This document shows positions 26,467 to 36,479 of a stretch of 64,000 nt of DNA, piece by piece. A model generated the notes under the pieces. It searched no databases. It had not been told where the DNA came from and worked only from the letters and a program-made list of their open reading frames with translations. Position numbers and translations under genes: made by a program. The DNA is from Brettanomyces bruxellensis (taxonomy: Eukaryota; Ascomycota; Pichiomycetes; Pichiales; Pichiaceae): the NCBI RefSeq assembly GCF_011074885.1, contig NC_054688.1, forward strand, positions 62,001 through 126,000. The letters run 5' to 3'. The first letter of the stretch is position 1; each line of letters starts with the position of its first letter.

Positions 26467-27540
26467 TCAAAAATTGTTGCGGATGGCAGACTTTTGGGAA
26501 TCACTTAGATATATCGGATAATCGACATCAAATTGAACCTTGAGGTCGCCAAAGTTACCAGGCCTCTTCGATATTGGCATACCTAAGCCAGGATACGTGG
26601 TAGAAGTACCTGGTTGTGTTGGGGCTGCCCTGCTAACACGAATTCTGCGTCCACTTATAGTAGTAACTTCTTTATCAAAGCCCAAGAGTGATTCCTTGAA
26701 TGATAATTTAAGAACAGTCTTCAAGTCATTACCATCTCTAGTGAAATTAGCATCAGGCTTTTCAGTAATGATGAAACGCACAGTCTGCCTTTGTCCATTA
26801 TGATAATCACCCATATCCTTATATGTAATCTTTGTACCTGCTTTCCATCCAGCCCTTAACTGAATAGGGATTATGGTAGACTCTAATTGACCGCTAGGAC
26901 CTCTCCTCTTTATCTTCATCTTTTTCACTCCGCCATTATACAATTGTTCTAGAGTACATGGAACATTCAAGTCGATAACTTCAGGTTCTCTTGGAGCCTG
27001 ACGAGGCATGGATGATCCACTAAACCCTGATTGACCACCGTTTGTAAAGGATGAGAAACCACCCGGCATCCCACCTGAGCTGCTAGCAAATTGAGCACCA
27101 CCAAATGGTGAACCTCCACGACTAGATCCTCTTGAACCTCCACCAAGCCCGCCGAATAGATCATCTAATCCACCGAACTGATTGAAAATATTAAATGCAT
27201 CGGCACTTGTGAAGGAATGGCCACCTGGGCCACCGTTGCTAGAAAAGTGGAATGTACCACCGCCAGGCATACCTCCGGCACCAGCACCGCCAGAAAATGG
27301 ATTTCCTGCTGGTGCATTACCACGGGCCGCCTCTAAACCGTATTGATCGTAGACTTCTCTTTTATCTGGATCAGATAATATCTGAAATGCCTCGGCAACC
27401 TGCTTGAATTTCTCCTCATTTCCCGTGGGCTTGTCCGGATGATACTTCAAAGCCATCTTCCTATACCCCTTCTTGATCTCTGAATCGGACGCTGAAGGGG
27501 TCACACCAAGGAGATCATATAATTTTGTTTCTCTAACCAT
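26467..27540 (-). CDS. SIS1: Hsp40 co-chaperone SIS1 (class B J-protein)
   Basis: 357 residues. J domain at 1-70 with HPD at 34-36. A Gly/Phe-rich region follows (about 75-165; GGAGAGGMPGGG, FGGLDDLFGG), passing into a Gly/Ser/Met stretch. The C-terminal peptide-binding domains begin at about 180 (EVIDLNVPCTLEQLYNGGVKK) and end with the dimerisation segment. There is no zinc-finger CxxCxGxG, so it is class B. Sis1 is an essential partner of Hsp70 Ssa, acts on translation and prion propagation, and buffers Hsf1. A perfect three-unit heat shock element sits about 430 bp upstream, consistent with Hsf1 control. Confidence 0.95.
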   Translation of the reverse strand: MVRETKLYDLLGVTPSASDSEIKKGYRKMALKYHPDKPTGNEEKFKQVAEAFQILSDPDKREVYDQYGLEAARGNAPAGNPFSGGAGAGGMPGGGTFHFSSNGGPGGHSFTSADAFNIFNQFGGLDDLFGGLGGGSRGSSRGGSPFGGAQFASSSGGMPGGFSSFTNGGQSGFSGSSMPRQAPREPEVIDLNVPCTLEQLYNGGVKKMKIKRRGPSGQLESTIIPIQLRAGWKAGTKITYKDMGDYHNGQRQTVRFIITEKPDANFTRDGNDLKTVLKLSFKESLLGFDKEVTTISGRRIRVSRAAPTQPGTSTTYPGLGMPISKRPGNFGDLKVQFDVDYPIYLSDSQKSAIRNNF

Positions 27541-28315
27541 TGTGAGTTGTTACTTATTAAATTATGGAGTGGATTCAATTTATCTCAATTGAACTTGGAA
27601 TGAATTTTCAAAATATTCTTTATGAACAGTAAATCTGTTTGAATTGATGTATTCAAAATTGTGGTGAATGTATGTATAATAATAATTCTCACCTTATGAA
27701 ATTAATGCAGAGCAATCTCCGATTTCAAGTACTATGAATTTCTAGATTTCAGAAGACCGAAAATGCTATTGAATTCTAATGGGTACCGGAGAAGACAAAA
27801 TCAAACAAACCAATACAAGTAAAACATTCGTTTCGTTGCTCTGCCAACGATTCCGCATAATACCAGACCATTTATATAGTCAGGAGAAGATTGTAAAAAA
27901 AGATGCGTCGCGGGATGGATGGGACTTTGTCGAAAGAGCAAGGACTTTCTCGTCGAATACAGAACAATCTCGAACCTTCTGGAAAACGTCGCGTCGATTG
28001 ACTAAAATACATGAAAGAATACGCACTATTTGAAGAATATTCACCACAACGGAAGAAGACATATGTGTGTTACGAAGAGGTGAGATCACAATTATATTGA
28101 AGAGTCTTATTTTTAATATGAAAAGAGACCTTGGGTCTCTGAAATGCTCGATATATGCCCTAACTTGATACAAAGTTATATATGCTAGACATGAAGGATA
28201 CGACCGACTTCAGATGAATAGTAAGTAAGCCAGTAAACGTGTGCGGAAAATTAAAAAAGAAACAGGAAAGCAGATAAATGATACACACATAAGAAAACAA
28301 AAAAGAAGCATTCAG
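27541..28315. other. SIS1 upstream region
   Basis: 775 bp between SIS1 and RVS161, which point the same way. It holds the heat shock element at 27972. Short ORFs in it (for example 27779-28033, plus strand) overlap that element and have no family signature. Confidence 0.5.
27972..27984. promoter_or_regulatory. heat shock element (GAAccTTCtgGAA)
   Basis: Three perfectly spaced inverted nGAAn units, the Hsf1 consensus, 432 bp upstream of the SIS1 ATG. SIS1 is an Hsf1 target in S. cerevisiae. Confidence 0.65.
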
Positions 28316-29104
28316 TCACTTCAATCCCAAGGAACAGATGTTCAATTGTGCCATTTCGCCCAATTTCTGTTCCACTCTCTGATCCAGAACACCGTTAGCA
28401 TATTCATCTCTACTTGTCTGGTCCAGATATTGTTGAACCTGTGCCAAGCGAGCGTAGCCCTCAGTGCAAAAACGCATCTGAATCTTCACTAAAGCCTCAA
28501 ATGAAGGATCATACCATGGAATTCTCAAGTTTATCAATTGTGGAAGTTCGGTTTTCAATTGGTCATTTAAAGAGTCATAAATATCCTTGGCCATATCAAG
28601 CTCTCTTTGTGCTCTAGGGAGCTTTGATGCATCCTTTGATGGATGGTCAGTCAAACGCCTCACCTTGGCTTTTGCCTGTTCATAATCAATCTTCTTATGC
28701 GATCTCTTTTTCATAGCTTCGTTGATCTCAGAAAAATACATACAAAACTTTGAGACTGGGTCCAAAACAGCCTCTCTGAATGGACCATCCAATTGCTTTA
28801 CTGTCTCCTGATCAAAATCTTGAACTGCTTGTAGATAGTATGAGCCAACATTCGACTGACCTGCTTGCTCAGAATTACTATATAAACTGTCAACAACTTC
28901 ACCCATTGCAGATTGTGAAGCTGTAACTGCTCTCACCGCATCCAAGAACGCTTTCGCCTCCTTCTGAAGCTCTTTTCCTGATTTTTCAATTAGCTTAAAC
29001 CGTCTTTCTTGTATGTCGTAATCTTTGTCGGAAACTCTATCTGTTGCCTTAACAACCACAGACCCACCTGCCCTACTAATTGCTTTCTTAAAGCCGGACC
29101 AAGA
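28316..29104 (-). CDS. RVS161: BAR-domain protein RVS161
   Basis: 262 residues from the ATG at 29104 (MSWSGFKKAISRAGG), which matches the start of yeast Rvs161 (MSWEGFKKAINRAG, recalled); the frame opens 6 codons upstream at 29122. The whole protein is an N-BAR domain of three long helices with no SH3, which separates it from Rvs167. KDYDIQERRFKLIEKSGKELQKEAK and RIPWYDPSFEALVKIQMRF are family blocks. It forms a curved heterodimer with Rvs167 at endocytic sites and acts in vesicle scission, actin patch function and cell fusion. Confidence 0.95.
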   Translation of the reverse strand, partial: SWSGFKKAISRAGGSVVVKATDRVSDKDYDIQERRFKLIEKSGKELQKEAKAFLDAVRAVTASQSAMGEVVDSLYSNSEQAGQSNVGSYYLQAVQDFDQETVKQLDGPFREAVLDPVSKFCMYFSEINEAMKKRSHKKIDYEQAKAKVRRLTDHPSKDASKLPRAQRELDMAKDIYDSLNDQLKTELPQLINLRIPWYDPSFEALVKIQMRFCTEGYARLAQVQQYLDQTSRDEYANGVLDQRVEQKLGEMAQLNICSLGLK

Positions 29105-29567
29105 CATTATCAATGTACACAATTATTCTTTTATATGCTTTAAAGTCGATTTAACGTTATGGCTAGCATACTCCATGACTGATAGGTTCAATGAGTACTC
29201 GGAGGACGGCGCTTATTAATAAAACTCTCATTAATAATCTGTACTCTGCTTTTTTTTTTTTTTTTTTTTTTTTTCGCTGCTCTCAAATCTCCCCTGTATA
29301 TTCTCGGCTTAGCTTTTAACCTTAAATTCGAACAAATCCCGCACTATTCGGTAACAAAACAGCCAAGCTCGGCTATCACTCCGAATATTCTCGATTACCT
29401 AGTAAGATTACTACTTCAGATTACACAGCCACACCTAACATAACTAAGTAGGCTGGCACACGCATCACTATCAAAGTAGAAACATTGTCAACTTTTTTCC
29501 CGAATTTCATTAACTCTTATTTATTTTACTGCTACACACAAACTTCTAAAACGAATTACCACGTCCC
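29105..29567. other. RVS161 promoter and CBF5 3' end
   Basis: 463 bp with a run of about 24 T at 29251-29274; no gene seen. The T-run is a typical nucleosome-excluding promoter element. Confidence 0.5.
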
Positions 29568-31037
29568 TTAATCGGATCTCTTTTTCTTTCTGTCCACAGT
29601 TTCATCGTCAGCATCATCTGATTTTCTCTTCTTGGACTTCTTCTCACCTTTATCATGCTTATGATGATGCTTGTGGTCTTTTTCATGTTTGTGATGATGA
29701 TGCTTGTGCTCATCTGAAGATTTATCCTCTTTGCTCTTCTTTTCCTTCTTTTCCTTCTTCTCTGACTTTTCGATCTTTCCATCCTTAGAACTTTCAAACA
29801 GTGACGACTTGGCTTTTTGTAATTCTGGTGCCTTAAGCTTGTCCTCAGGAACCTTTGGTGCTGGAACATCTTCATGGCTGACGTAATCCTTCTTCCAAGA
29901 TTCAGGCGTCTTCTCATTGACACGACCATATTTATCAAGCTTCTCTTCCTTGATCAGCTTCTTCTTTTTCAAAGCAATAGGTCCAACACCCCACTTTCTT
30001 GGATATGTGTCTCTCTCCATGATGCATCTCTTGACAGTGGCAACAACACCATGATCACAGGTTGTCAAGTCAACAGTTGACATCTGAGCAATACCAATGG
30101 CAATAGCCTCACCTTTGGTGGTAATCATGACAACCTCGTCATAAAGATCGATGTTCTTCTCGTATCTAAGCAAACCGGGTATCATCAACTTGGCACCGTA
30201 GCAAACGGCATTAACTGCTGAGTCCTTAACAACAATCCTCTTGTAGCCGACCAGCAAAGTCTCCAATGGAGATATCACCTTTCTCAAATATGTTTCGTCT
30301 TTACTGTTATCGTAAACCCACTGAGCATCCATAACGTCGTGCAAAGTAACCATGTTATCATTTTCAGTCAACTGTCCAGATCTAACTCTTCTAAGCTCTT
30401 GCATGTGACCACCGACTCCCAAAAGCATACCTAGATGGACACAAAGAGTTCTCATATAGGTACCTGCTTCACAGGAGGCCCAGAACACACCCAATCCACG
30501 CTTGTTATCAAATTCAATCAAATTGGAGTCGTAGATGGTTCTAACACGAAGTTGTCTCTTGACTGCCGAAATTAAAGGTGGCCTTTGGAAAAGAGCACCA
30601 GTCAGATTTTCCAGTGCTCTACCCATTTGCTTCTCATCCTTGAGAGCATCGTGCAATCTTAACACACAAACATACTCTTTACCTGCACCCTGCTGAGCTT
30701 TCACTAATCTAGTAGCCCTATCAATGCAAACAATCAAGCATCCCGTAACTTTAGGATCCAATGTTCCCGAATGTCCTGTCTTGTCAACACGGAGAATTCT
30801 TTTAATCCATGCAACAACCTCGTGCGATGATGGATTTGATGGCTTATCCAAGTTAATCACACCTGAGCTGACGTAATCCTTAATGTTTCTATTCAAAGGT
30901 GAAGATCCTGCTGGAATTGGTGTGTAATGCGAGCATCTAACGAGAAGCTGATCGTAATTCTTAAGTAAAAGAGGCCAATCAGATGTGTCTGCAGCTGGGG
31001 CCGACTTGGCCGGCTTGATCATATACTTTTCCGACAT
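29568..31037 (-). CDS. CBF5: H/ACA snoRNP pseudouridine synthase CBF5
   Basis: 489 residues from the ATG at 31037 ([12 protein letters not shown]); the frame opens 5 codons earlier at 31052. The TruB-type catalytic domain includes [14 protein letters not shown] with catalytic Asp94; [16 protein letters not shown] precedes it. A PUA domain follows at about 265-345. The C-terminal tail (about 390-489) is rich in KKE/KKD and His, with [19 protein letters not shown], the expansion of the basic tail known in yeast Cbf5. Dyskerin homologue; guides rRNA pseudouridylation in the nucleolus with Nop10, Nhp2 and Gar1. An exact RRPE lies 137 bp upstream. Confidence 0.97.
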   Translation of the reverse strand: MSEKYMIKPAKSAPAADTSDWPLLLKNYDQLLVRCSHYTPIPAGSSPLNRNIKDYVSSGVINLDKPSNPSSHEVVAWIKRILRVDKTGHSGTLDPKVTGCLIVCIDRATRLVKAQQGAGKEYVCVLRLHDALKDEKQMGRALENLTGALFQRPPLISAVKRQLRVRTIYDSNLIEFDNKRGLGVFWASCEAGTYMRTLCVHLGMLLGVGGHMQELRRVRSGQLTENDNMVTLHDVMDAQWVYDNSKDETYLRKVISPLETLLVGYKRIVVKDSAVNAVCYGAKLMIPGLLRYEKNIDLYDEVVMITTKGEAIAIGIAQMSTVDLTTCDHGVVATVKRCIMERDTYPRKWGVGPIALKKKKLIKEEKLDKYGRVNEKTPESWKKDYVSHEDVPAPKVPEDKLKAPELQKAKSSLFESSKDGKIEKSEKKEKKEKKSKEDKSSDEHKHHHHKHEKDHKHHHKHDKGEKKSKKRKSDDADDETVDRKKKRSD

Positions 31038-31339
31038 ATCTGTTCTTCTCACTTTAGGTAGTCGTCTGACCGATATATCTATGGAAAGAAGTGAATAAGC
31101 TAGTCTATTTGTCTCTTCAGATGATGACCATTGCTGATAAAAACACTTTTTTAAATCTTTATTTTTTCACTGATGAAAAATTTTTTCCCTAGACACCTTC
31201 CTGCAATCTAGTCGACTCACCGCTTCTTACTTTTTCTCTGTTAATTATTATTATTTTTTTTTACCGTTACTATTGTTTATATGCCCCAGAATAAACTTTC
31301 ACTACAGTGCCGAGCTTGCATTGAATACTTCTATTTACA
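31038..31339. other. CBF5 promoter region
   Basis: 302 bp, T-rich on the plus strand. Contains the RRPE at 31174; otherwise no feature seen. Confidence 0.45.
31174..31184 (+). promoter_or_regulatory. RRPE (TGAAAAATTTT) upstream of CBF5
   Basis: Exact 11/11 match to the ribosomal RNA processing element, 137 bp upstream of the CBF5 ATG. The element is known to act in either orientation. Confidence 0.6.
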
Positions 31340-31942
31340 TTAATTATATCCCCTTATACGTTCATTTTTATCCTTAAACATTTCAATGACAGTCGTTGAC
31401 ACATCAATATCTTCGAGGATCAGTTTATTATTAGAGACGAGCCAATCAGGACTGGACCTACTACCCCAAAACTTTCCCTCTGAGAAATATTTGACTAACT
31501 TCTTATGGAAATCCCTAATTGCGGCCACATCCAAACATAAGAAATTCAACATCAGATTGACTGTGTAGACATAATTAAGCCCGATATTTGTAGAAGAAGA
31601 AGTTTGGATGTGCTGACATACTAATAACGTAGCCAAAGAAGGTCCAACAAACCTCATATCAACGTTAAATTGAAAAAGTGGGTAACCTTTGCTTTCAGGA
31701 AGTTTGAACATATGTAGGGGTTGCAAATTAAGGAAGTTCATAAAACGCTCTGCGATAACACCTGCTATATACTCTAACTGGGCAACTGTTGAAAAATGCA
31801 TTTTGTTTCGGATATAACGTATAGTGTCAGTCCCTTTCCAGGACTTCTTTGCAAAAATAAGCATTGCCTTGCAAAAATACGCAGATGAATCACGGTCCAT
31901 GCGATAATATCGACACACACCTTCCAATTCATTTGATAACAT
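31340..31942 (-). CDS. uncharacterised 200-residue protein
   Basis: Not recognised. It is a soluble, mainly helical-looking protein with no transmembrane segment, no metal motif and no low-complexity tail. Cys and Tyr are frequent near the start (MLSNELEGVCRYYRMDRDSSAYFCK), and a hydrophobic block LNYVYTVNLMLNFLCLDVAAI lies near residue 130. It sits head-to-tail between CBF5 and a small membrane protein, without signs of pseudogenisation. An upstream exon is possible, because the 31943-32040 region contains TTCTAAAC, but no splice pair could be supported. A fast-evolving yeast complex subunit is one possibility. Confidence 0.6.
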   Translation of the reverse strand: MLSNELEGVCRYYRMDRDSSAYFCKAMLIFAKKSWKGTDTIRYIRNKMHFSTVAQLEYIAGVIAERFMNFLNLQPLHMFKLPESKGYPLFQFNVDMRFVGPSLATLLVCQHIQTSSSTNIGLNYVYTVNLMLNFLCLDVAAIRDFHKKLVKYFSEGKFWGSRSSPDWLVSNNKLILEDIDVSTTVIEMFKDKNERIRGYN

Positions 31943-32296
31943 GAGTTTAGAATAAGAATTGATTGGAGCTCAAAAATTTCGAGATTGAACGGAAAATAGT
32001 CACAAGAACATTCAAATACCAAATTTCTTTCAGTTTTTATCAAATATGAAAGACTTGCAACACTCTAACTGATCATTATAAATCATATTTATAACCATCA
32101 ATCGACACAAAATTTCTCCTTATTACAGTTTTTCGGCGAACTTGTAAATGTGATAAATTCCAAAATTCACTTTCATGCTTTATGATGTAAAATTCAACTA
32201 GATCAATGGTTATCGGACAATGAAATTACAGCCGTGTTAAGGCACACCAGTTTGGAGAAAAAAACATGAGACTTATCATTTTTTTTTGCCGAGTAT
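31943..32296. other. spacer upstream of the 200-residue orphan
   Basis: 354 bp with no supported gene or motif; promoter of the downstream orphan. Confidence 0.4.
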
Positions 32297-32983
32297 TCAT
32301 TTAAGCTCAGTATTCTCCATTTCTGTTCGGACCGTTGACATGTCCCTGTGTGACATTTGTGTAGATGTAATTGTACTATCCTCAGACTCAGACTCAGCAG
32401 TAGCATTTTGTGACCTATCAGTTTGAGACAACTCATCCCGATATCCGCTGGATTTGAAAACAAAGTTATCATTAACCGCCGGAGCTGGTGATGGTTTCAA
32501 TTCAGAAATGCCACCTTTGTTAGGTCTGGGAACCAGGCTTTCCGGCTTGCTAGCTTTGTCAACATTAATATTTACTTTCTCTTGCAAAGCTTGTGCTCCT
32601 CCTTGCAAAACTAGAGGGATATTAATATATGGAATTGTAAATGTGAGCTCGGAAAATCTGAGAGATTTGTGCACAATATGGATAAGGAATAAATCAGCAA
32701 AGGCACACACTGTACCAACTATAGTGGCGACAAATATGTAATAGTAAGCAACATGCAGTATTTCAGAGAATGTAACAAGAGAGAAATTCTCTGGCAAAAA
32801 CGATTCTAATTTGTGAAAGGTAGCTAATGGTAGCGTAAACAATCCATATACTAGGATATCAAAGAAAAGTAAAAATGGCGTGATAACAGTTTTGAATAGA
32901 AATCGAAGTGTTAGAGTGAACGGTGCTATTAAAATATGCCATATGGATGTGATAAGTTCCTTAGACATAATTAAAGGCGACAA
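32297..32983 (-). CDS. small membrane protein, possibly LDB16-like seipin partner
   Basis: 228 residues. Hydrophobic segments run through residues ~10-60 (possible hairpin) and ~72-100 (AYYYIFVATIVGTVCAFADLF); the remainder is a polar, Ser/Thr-rich cytosolic tail (about 130-228). This layout, with a membrane N-terminal third and a disordered tail, resembles Ldb16, the fungal partner of seipin (Sei1) at ER-lipid droplet contacts. The resemblance is by topology only; I cannot point to a conserved motif. Other small ER membrane proteins are possible. Confidence 0.5.
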   Translation of the reverse strand: MSPLIMSKELITSIWHILIAPFTLTLRFLFKTVITPFLLFFDILVYGLFTLPLATFHKLESFLPENFSLVTFSEILHVAYYYIFVATIVGTVCAFADLFLIHIVHKSLRFSELTFTIPYINIPLVLQGGAQALQEKVNINVDKASKPESLVPRPNKGGISELKPSPAPAVNDNFVFKSSGYRDELSQTDRSQNATAESESEDSTITSTQMSHRDMSTVRTEMENTELK

Positions 32984-33370
32984 GATGCAGATCCAATAAG
33001 TGCATTATCACAGCAAATTTATATGCATATAAATATCGAAACAAGAATAGAAGGAACAAGGAAATACTAGTGATCAATTAAACCGCAAAAGCAATATTAT
33101 GAGTATGTTTCCACCTTTAAGTGCTGGGCTTAAACACGGTTGTTATATAATTTAGAGACCTAAACCCTCAAAACAGCGAGCTAAAAAGAAGAAAGAAAAC
33201 AAAGCCGAATTTTTTTATAGTGGTAAAGCTATATAAAGAGCGCGCTCCCCGAATTTTTTCCATCAAAGCATATATTGAATATAGCTTTACGCACTCTCCA
33301 CTTCAAACGAAACCTAAAGTTATCGAATTTAGCCAAATAGAAATTAACAGACAATCCACAGAGATATCCT
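32984..33370. other. spacer upstream of small membrane protein gene
   Basis: 387 bp, AT-rich with no ORF of note. Confidence 0.4.
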
Positions 33371-33553
33371 TTACTCTTCCGAGGTCGGAGGGGTGAGAAC
33401 TAACTGTGACGATGTCTCAGGATTCGTCTTATGCCATTTTTTGTAGTGAGTTTCAAAATTCAATCTCCCGATTCTGCCCCACGCTCTGTTCTCTTCCATA
33501 GAGTAATGGGTTCTGTACGTTGGAGAAGATCGAGTACCGCTGGAATGATGCAA
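33371..33553 (-). CDS. small ORF, uncertain
   Basis: 60 codons (MHHSSGTRSSPTYRTHYSME...). The composition looks protein-like (NRAWGRIGRLNFETHYKKW) rather than random AT-rich translation, but no family is recognised. It could be the last exon of a spliced gene: the plus-strand CTTAC at 33631 gives GTAAGA on the minus strand and CCAG lies just upstream of residue ~5. No TACTAAC branch site supports this. It lies 258 bp downstream of VMA9 on the same strand. Confidence 0.3.
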   Translation of the reverse strand: MHHSSGTRSSPTYRTHYSMEENRAWGRIGRLNFETHYKKWHKTNPETSSQLVLTPPTSEE

Positions 33554-33811
33554 ACCTCATAAATTATCATTCAACAGTGTCATTTCCAGCGGGCACTTCC
33601 ATTTCCATTGGTGTTTTTTGTCTACTACCTTCTTACTTGGTAGTTACTACAAATGCCAGGGAATACATTTTTATCAATGTAAGCATTACATGTAACTGGC
33701 TCAGTGAATTTCTCTTGAAGATGATACGCTGATATTAAAATGGGTGGTTATTTAGAGGAAGAATGAAAAAAAAAAACACAGAGCTCATGACATCATTTTT
33801 CCAACTTCAAG

Positions 33812-34220
33812 TTATATCTTTTCTGCAAATTCGGGTCTTAGATCCGATCTTCTAGGCTCAATAAGAGGATGCAACTGGCATAAATATGTAAATGCCCACA
33901 TCAAGTACATCATGGCCAACATGAGAGACACTGTACTCCTCCAAACACTTTCGAAACATAAAATGGATTGGTTAGTAAAATGAAATCCAAATAACGGCAA
34001 AAATGAGTTTAAAAGAAAGTTAATTTTATGAGCTGAACTTACGTTCTATCCTGCTTTGGTGCAAATCTCCAAAATAGAGAGCCAGCAACAAGGTTGGCAA
34101 TCAAGACAATGATAACTGTCCATCTGTAAATATTAGAATATTAGTATAATGATTGGAAAGCGGTAACCGACGATGGAATAAGACATATCAAATTTGACTT
34201 GATGAAACTTACCCGCTCAT
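33812..34220 (-). CDS. VMA9: V-ATPase subunit e, VMA9 (three exons)
   Basis: Spliced: exon 1 34220-34213 (8 nt, ATGAGCGG), exon 2 34123-34043, exon 3 33947-33812. Intron 1 (89 nt) and intron 2 (95 nt) both begin GTAAGT and end AG; intron 2 has an exact TACTAAC, intron 1 TACTAAT. The joined protein is 74 residues: MSGWTVIIVLIANLVAGSL then the second helix. Conserved blocks are VWRSTVSLMLAMMYLMW and CQLHPLIEPRRSDLRPEFAE, nearly identical to yeast Vma9 (73 residues). It is a small hydrophobic Vo-sector subunit required for vacuolar proton pump assembly. Phases join cleanly (2, then 2). Confidence 0.92.
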
Positions 34221-34617
34221 TATGAGTGTATACGAATCTGTGCTGCTTATTTCTGAAAACTTGGTTGTCAAAAGTGTGCTAATTAGTAGATAAACCTCTA
34301 GTTTCTGATATTAGGCGTGCAATTTCTCTATGATTGTTCAATCTTGAATACCTTTGCAATCTATAAAGTCGGACAGGGTATCAAGACATAAATGCTTAGT
34401 CTTTTAGGCTGAAAGAGTGACCGGAGAGAAACCATGAGGTTAAACTGAGGATGTACAGCATTTTCATTTATTTTTATTTTTTTTTCCCACTTTTAATTTT
34501 TCCTGCTACATATACCACATACCCCCACCTTCGCTTTTTCACATATTCCGCTTAGAATTGTTGCAGACAACTCAATCACTAAAATTAAAAAGGCACTTAT
34601 AATTAGTTAGAGTCAGA
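34221..34617. other. divergent promoter of VMA9 and VPS23
   Basis: 397 bp, A/T-rich, with a T-run near 34464-34486. No gene seen. Confidence 0.45.
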
Positions 34618-35901
34618 ATGCCCCAGAAGCTACCGGACAAGCTCCTTCGATGGCTTTACCAGGTGCTTCAACCAGAATATCACAATCCGGTATTGTGCTA
34701 TCAGGATGTATCGTTGGTTCTCATGTGCTTTCCATATTTCCGTGTTAGAACATCTGTATACACTATGCAGCACGGAGAAAGCAGATTGATGGTGAAACTA
34801 TATGGTCCGGTTGATCTTCAGGCAGGAAAGAATATCACATCTCTACCTTCAAACGAACATCTTTCTCCATCATGTGTTGATTTCACTATCTGGATACCAT
34901 TCGAATATCCAGAAGCGCCTCCAATTGTGTACGTAAAGAATTCGGATGATAGACAAAAGAACGGAGACAAGGCATTGAGCGAGTACACCATCATTCCAAA
35001 CAATTACTGTGATCCATCTGGTAGATTTTATCATCCATTTTTATCCAACTGGACGAGGCAATTCGGATCTGACACCTCAAATTCAACAATAAAACCCCAG
35101 AACAACAGACTTTTGCTCTTAACTCAGCTTTTATTGCGTTGCTTGAAGGAGCATCCCCCATTTTTACATCGTGTAGCACCTTCTCCGATTACTTCGAGCA
35201 ACTCTTCGTCCTCCACTAACGATGCACCGCCTTTGCCACAGAAACCTAGCAACGGCCATAAACCAAAAGCCAAAAATTCGGCTGAGATCGTAGATTCTGT
35301 GGTGGCACCGAAGTTTGCAAAGATAAAACTTATGGACGATCAGGTACAGCTTTCAAAATCTCATAATTCAAAAGGCCCGCCACCATTGCTACCAGCTAAC
35401 CCAAGCACCACACAAATGGTTGAAAACATAAGAAAGACTCTAAACGAGAAAATACAGACGGAACTACTAGAGGAAATACCACTGAAGGAAATAATCCAAA
35501 TGCAAAATGACCTTCTAAGCGTTACGGAATCGGACATAAATGCAGCTAGCTATCTTACATACTACGAGGCGAAAATAGTGCAGCGAAAAAGGCTTCTTAG
35601 TTCAAAACTTGAAGAAATGAAGGATTTGCACAAAAAGCTAGATGCGGATATAGAACAAGTTCTACCGAAGTTCGACGAGTGCCTCATTGCAGAAACCCCG
35701 GTGTTTAATCAACTTTACACACTTGTTACAAAAAGCGAGGCAATGACAGACCTCTTGTATCATTTGGAAAAACTTCATGCAGGTGGAAAGATAAAATTCG
35801 ATAAATACCTTCAGGTTGCAAGACGACTAGCAAGAGAACAGTGCTTGTGCAAACAACATATCAACAAGCTTAGCGATATATGCGGGCTTGATCAGGGATG
35901 A
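34618..35901 (+). CDS. STP22: ESCRT-I subunit VPS23/STP22 (TSG101 homologue)
   Basis: 427 residues. N-terminal UEV domain (about 1-180), an E2-like fold lacking the catalytic Cys: FPYFRVRTSVYTMQHGES, DFTIWIPFEYPEAPPIVYV, and the FYHPFLSNW stretch. Then a Pro/Ser-rich linker (~195-260), a coiled-coil stalk (~275-345) and a C-terminal steadiness box (~350-427; QLYTLVTKSEAMTDLLYHLEK, FDKYLQVARRLAREQCLCKQHI). The protein recognises ubiquitinated membrane cargo and brings it to multivesicular bodies with Vps28 and Vps37. Domain order is diagnostic. Confidence 0.95.
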   Translation: MPQKLPDKLLRWLYQVLQPEYHNPVLCYQDVSLVLMCFPYFRVRTSVYTMQHGESRLMVKLYGPVDLQAGKNITSLPSNEHLSPSCVDFTIWIPFEYPEAPPIVYVKNSDDRQKNGDKALSEYTIIPNNYCDPSGRFYHPFLSNWTRQFGSDTSNSTIKPQNNRLLLLTQLLLRCLKEHPPFLHRVAPSPITSSNSSSSTNDAPPLPQKPSNGHKPKAKNSAEIVDSVVAPKFAKIKLMDDQVQLSKSHNSKGPPPLLPANPSTTQMVENIRKTLNEKIQTELLEEIPLKEIIQMQNDLLSVTESDINAASYLTYYEAKIVQRKRLLSSKLEEMKDLHKKLDADIEQVLPKFDECLIAETPVFNQLYTLVTKSEAMTDLLYHLEKLHAGGKIKFDKYLQVARRLAREQCLCKQHINKLSDICGLDQG

Positions 35902-36479
35902 AGGGTTATGAATATTTGACGATAACACAGTCCGAGGTGATGAGTAGATGCCAATTAGGGAAATCGAGGCAAAGCAAGATAATTCAATGGTAGATTAGAA
36001 AAGCAGAATCCCGTCTTTTGCTCCAGATCCATCGATTATGGTAATATGTAGGCTATAATGCAATATGTATCAATACACACATGCAAGAAGGAAATTATGA
36101 AGAAAATTATAGTGAAACAGGTAATAATAAGGGAAAACAAAAATAATCTGTTGGGATACGACGTACGAAGGCGGAAACGAGGTGGCAGGACGAAAAAAAA
36201 AAAAATAAGTAAGAGGAAAAAAGAGGTGTACGAATGTTGCAATAGTGAATATTTTGGATTGAACCGTTTTCCATTCTTACTTGTCTGTTGACAGTTGACA
36301 CATCGGGATACGGAATTATATAAATAACAGTGCTTCTTCAGTTTGTTATTATCTACTGCCAATTCTGTATTTACCCAAATTTTGGCTTACTCCTCGATCT
36401 GCTTGTATTTAGTTTATTACAAGAATCACGAGTAAGAAGGTCGAAAATAACGAAATTTCCAAACTTGAACTACTCAACA
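35902..36479. other. VPS23 3' end and ADD66 promoter
   Basis: 578 bp. Contains an A-run at about 36195-36207. GGTGGCA at 36181 resembles the proteasome box GGTGGCAAA but differs in the last two bases. The ADD66 frame is open back to 36330 but reads poorly there. Confidence 0.4.

Noticed and set aside
27779..28033. Plus-strand ORF of 84 codons upstream of SIS1
   Set aside because: It covers the heat shock element, has no family match, and lies in promoter DNA.
29546..29938. Minus-strand basic ORF of 130 codons
   Set aside because: Another frame of the CBF5 Lys/His tail.
36181..36189. Proteasome-associated control element upstream of ADD66
   Set aside because: Reads GGTGGCAGG, two mismatches from GGTGGCAAA, and lies 290 bp upstream.
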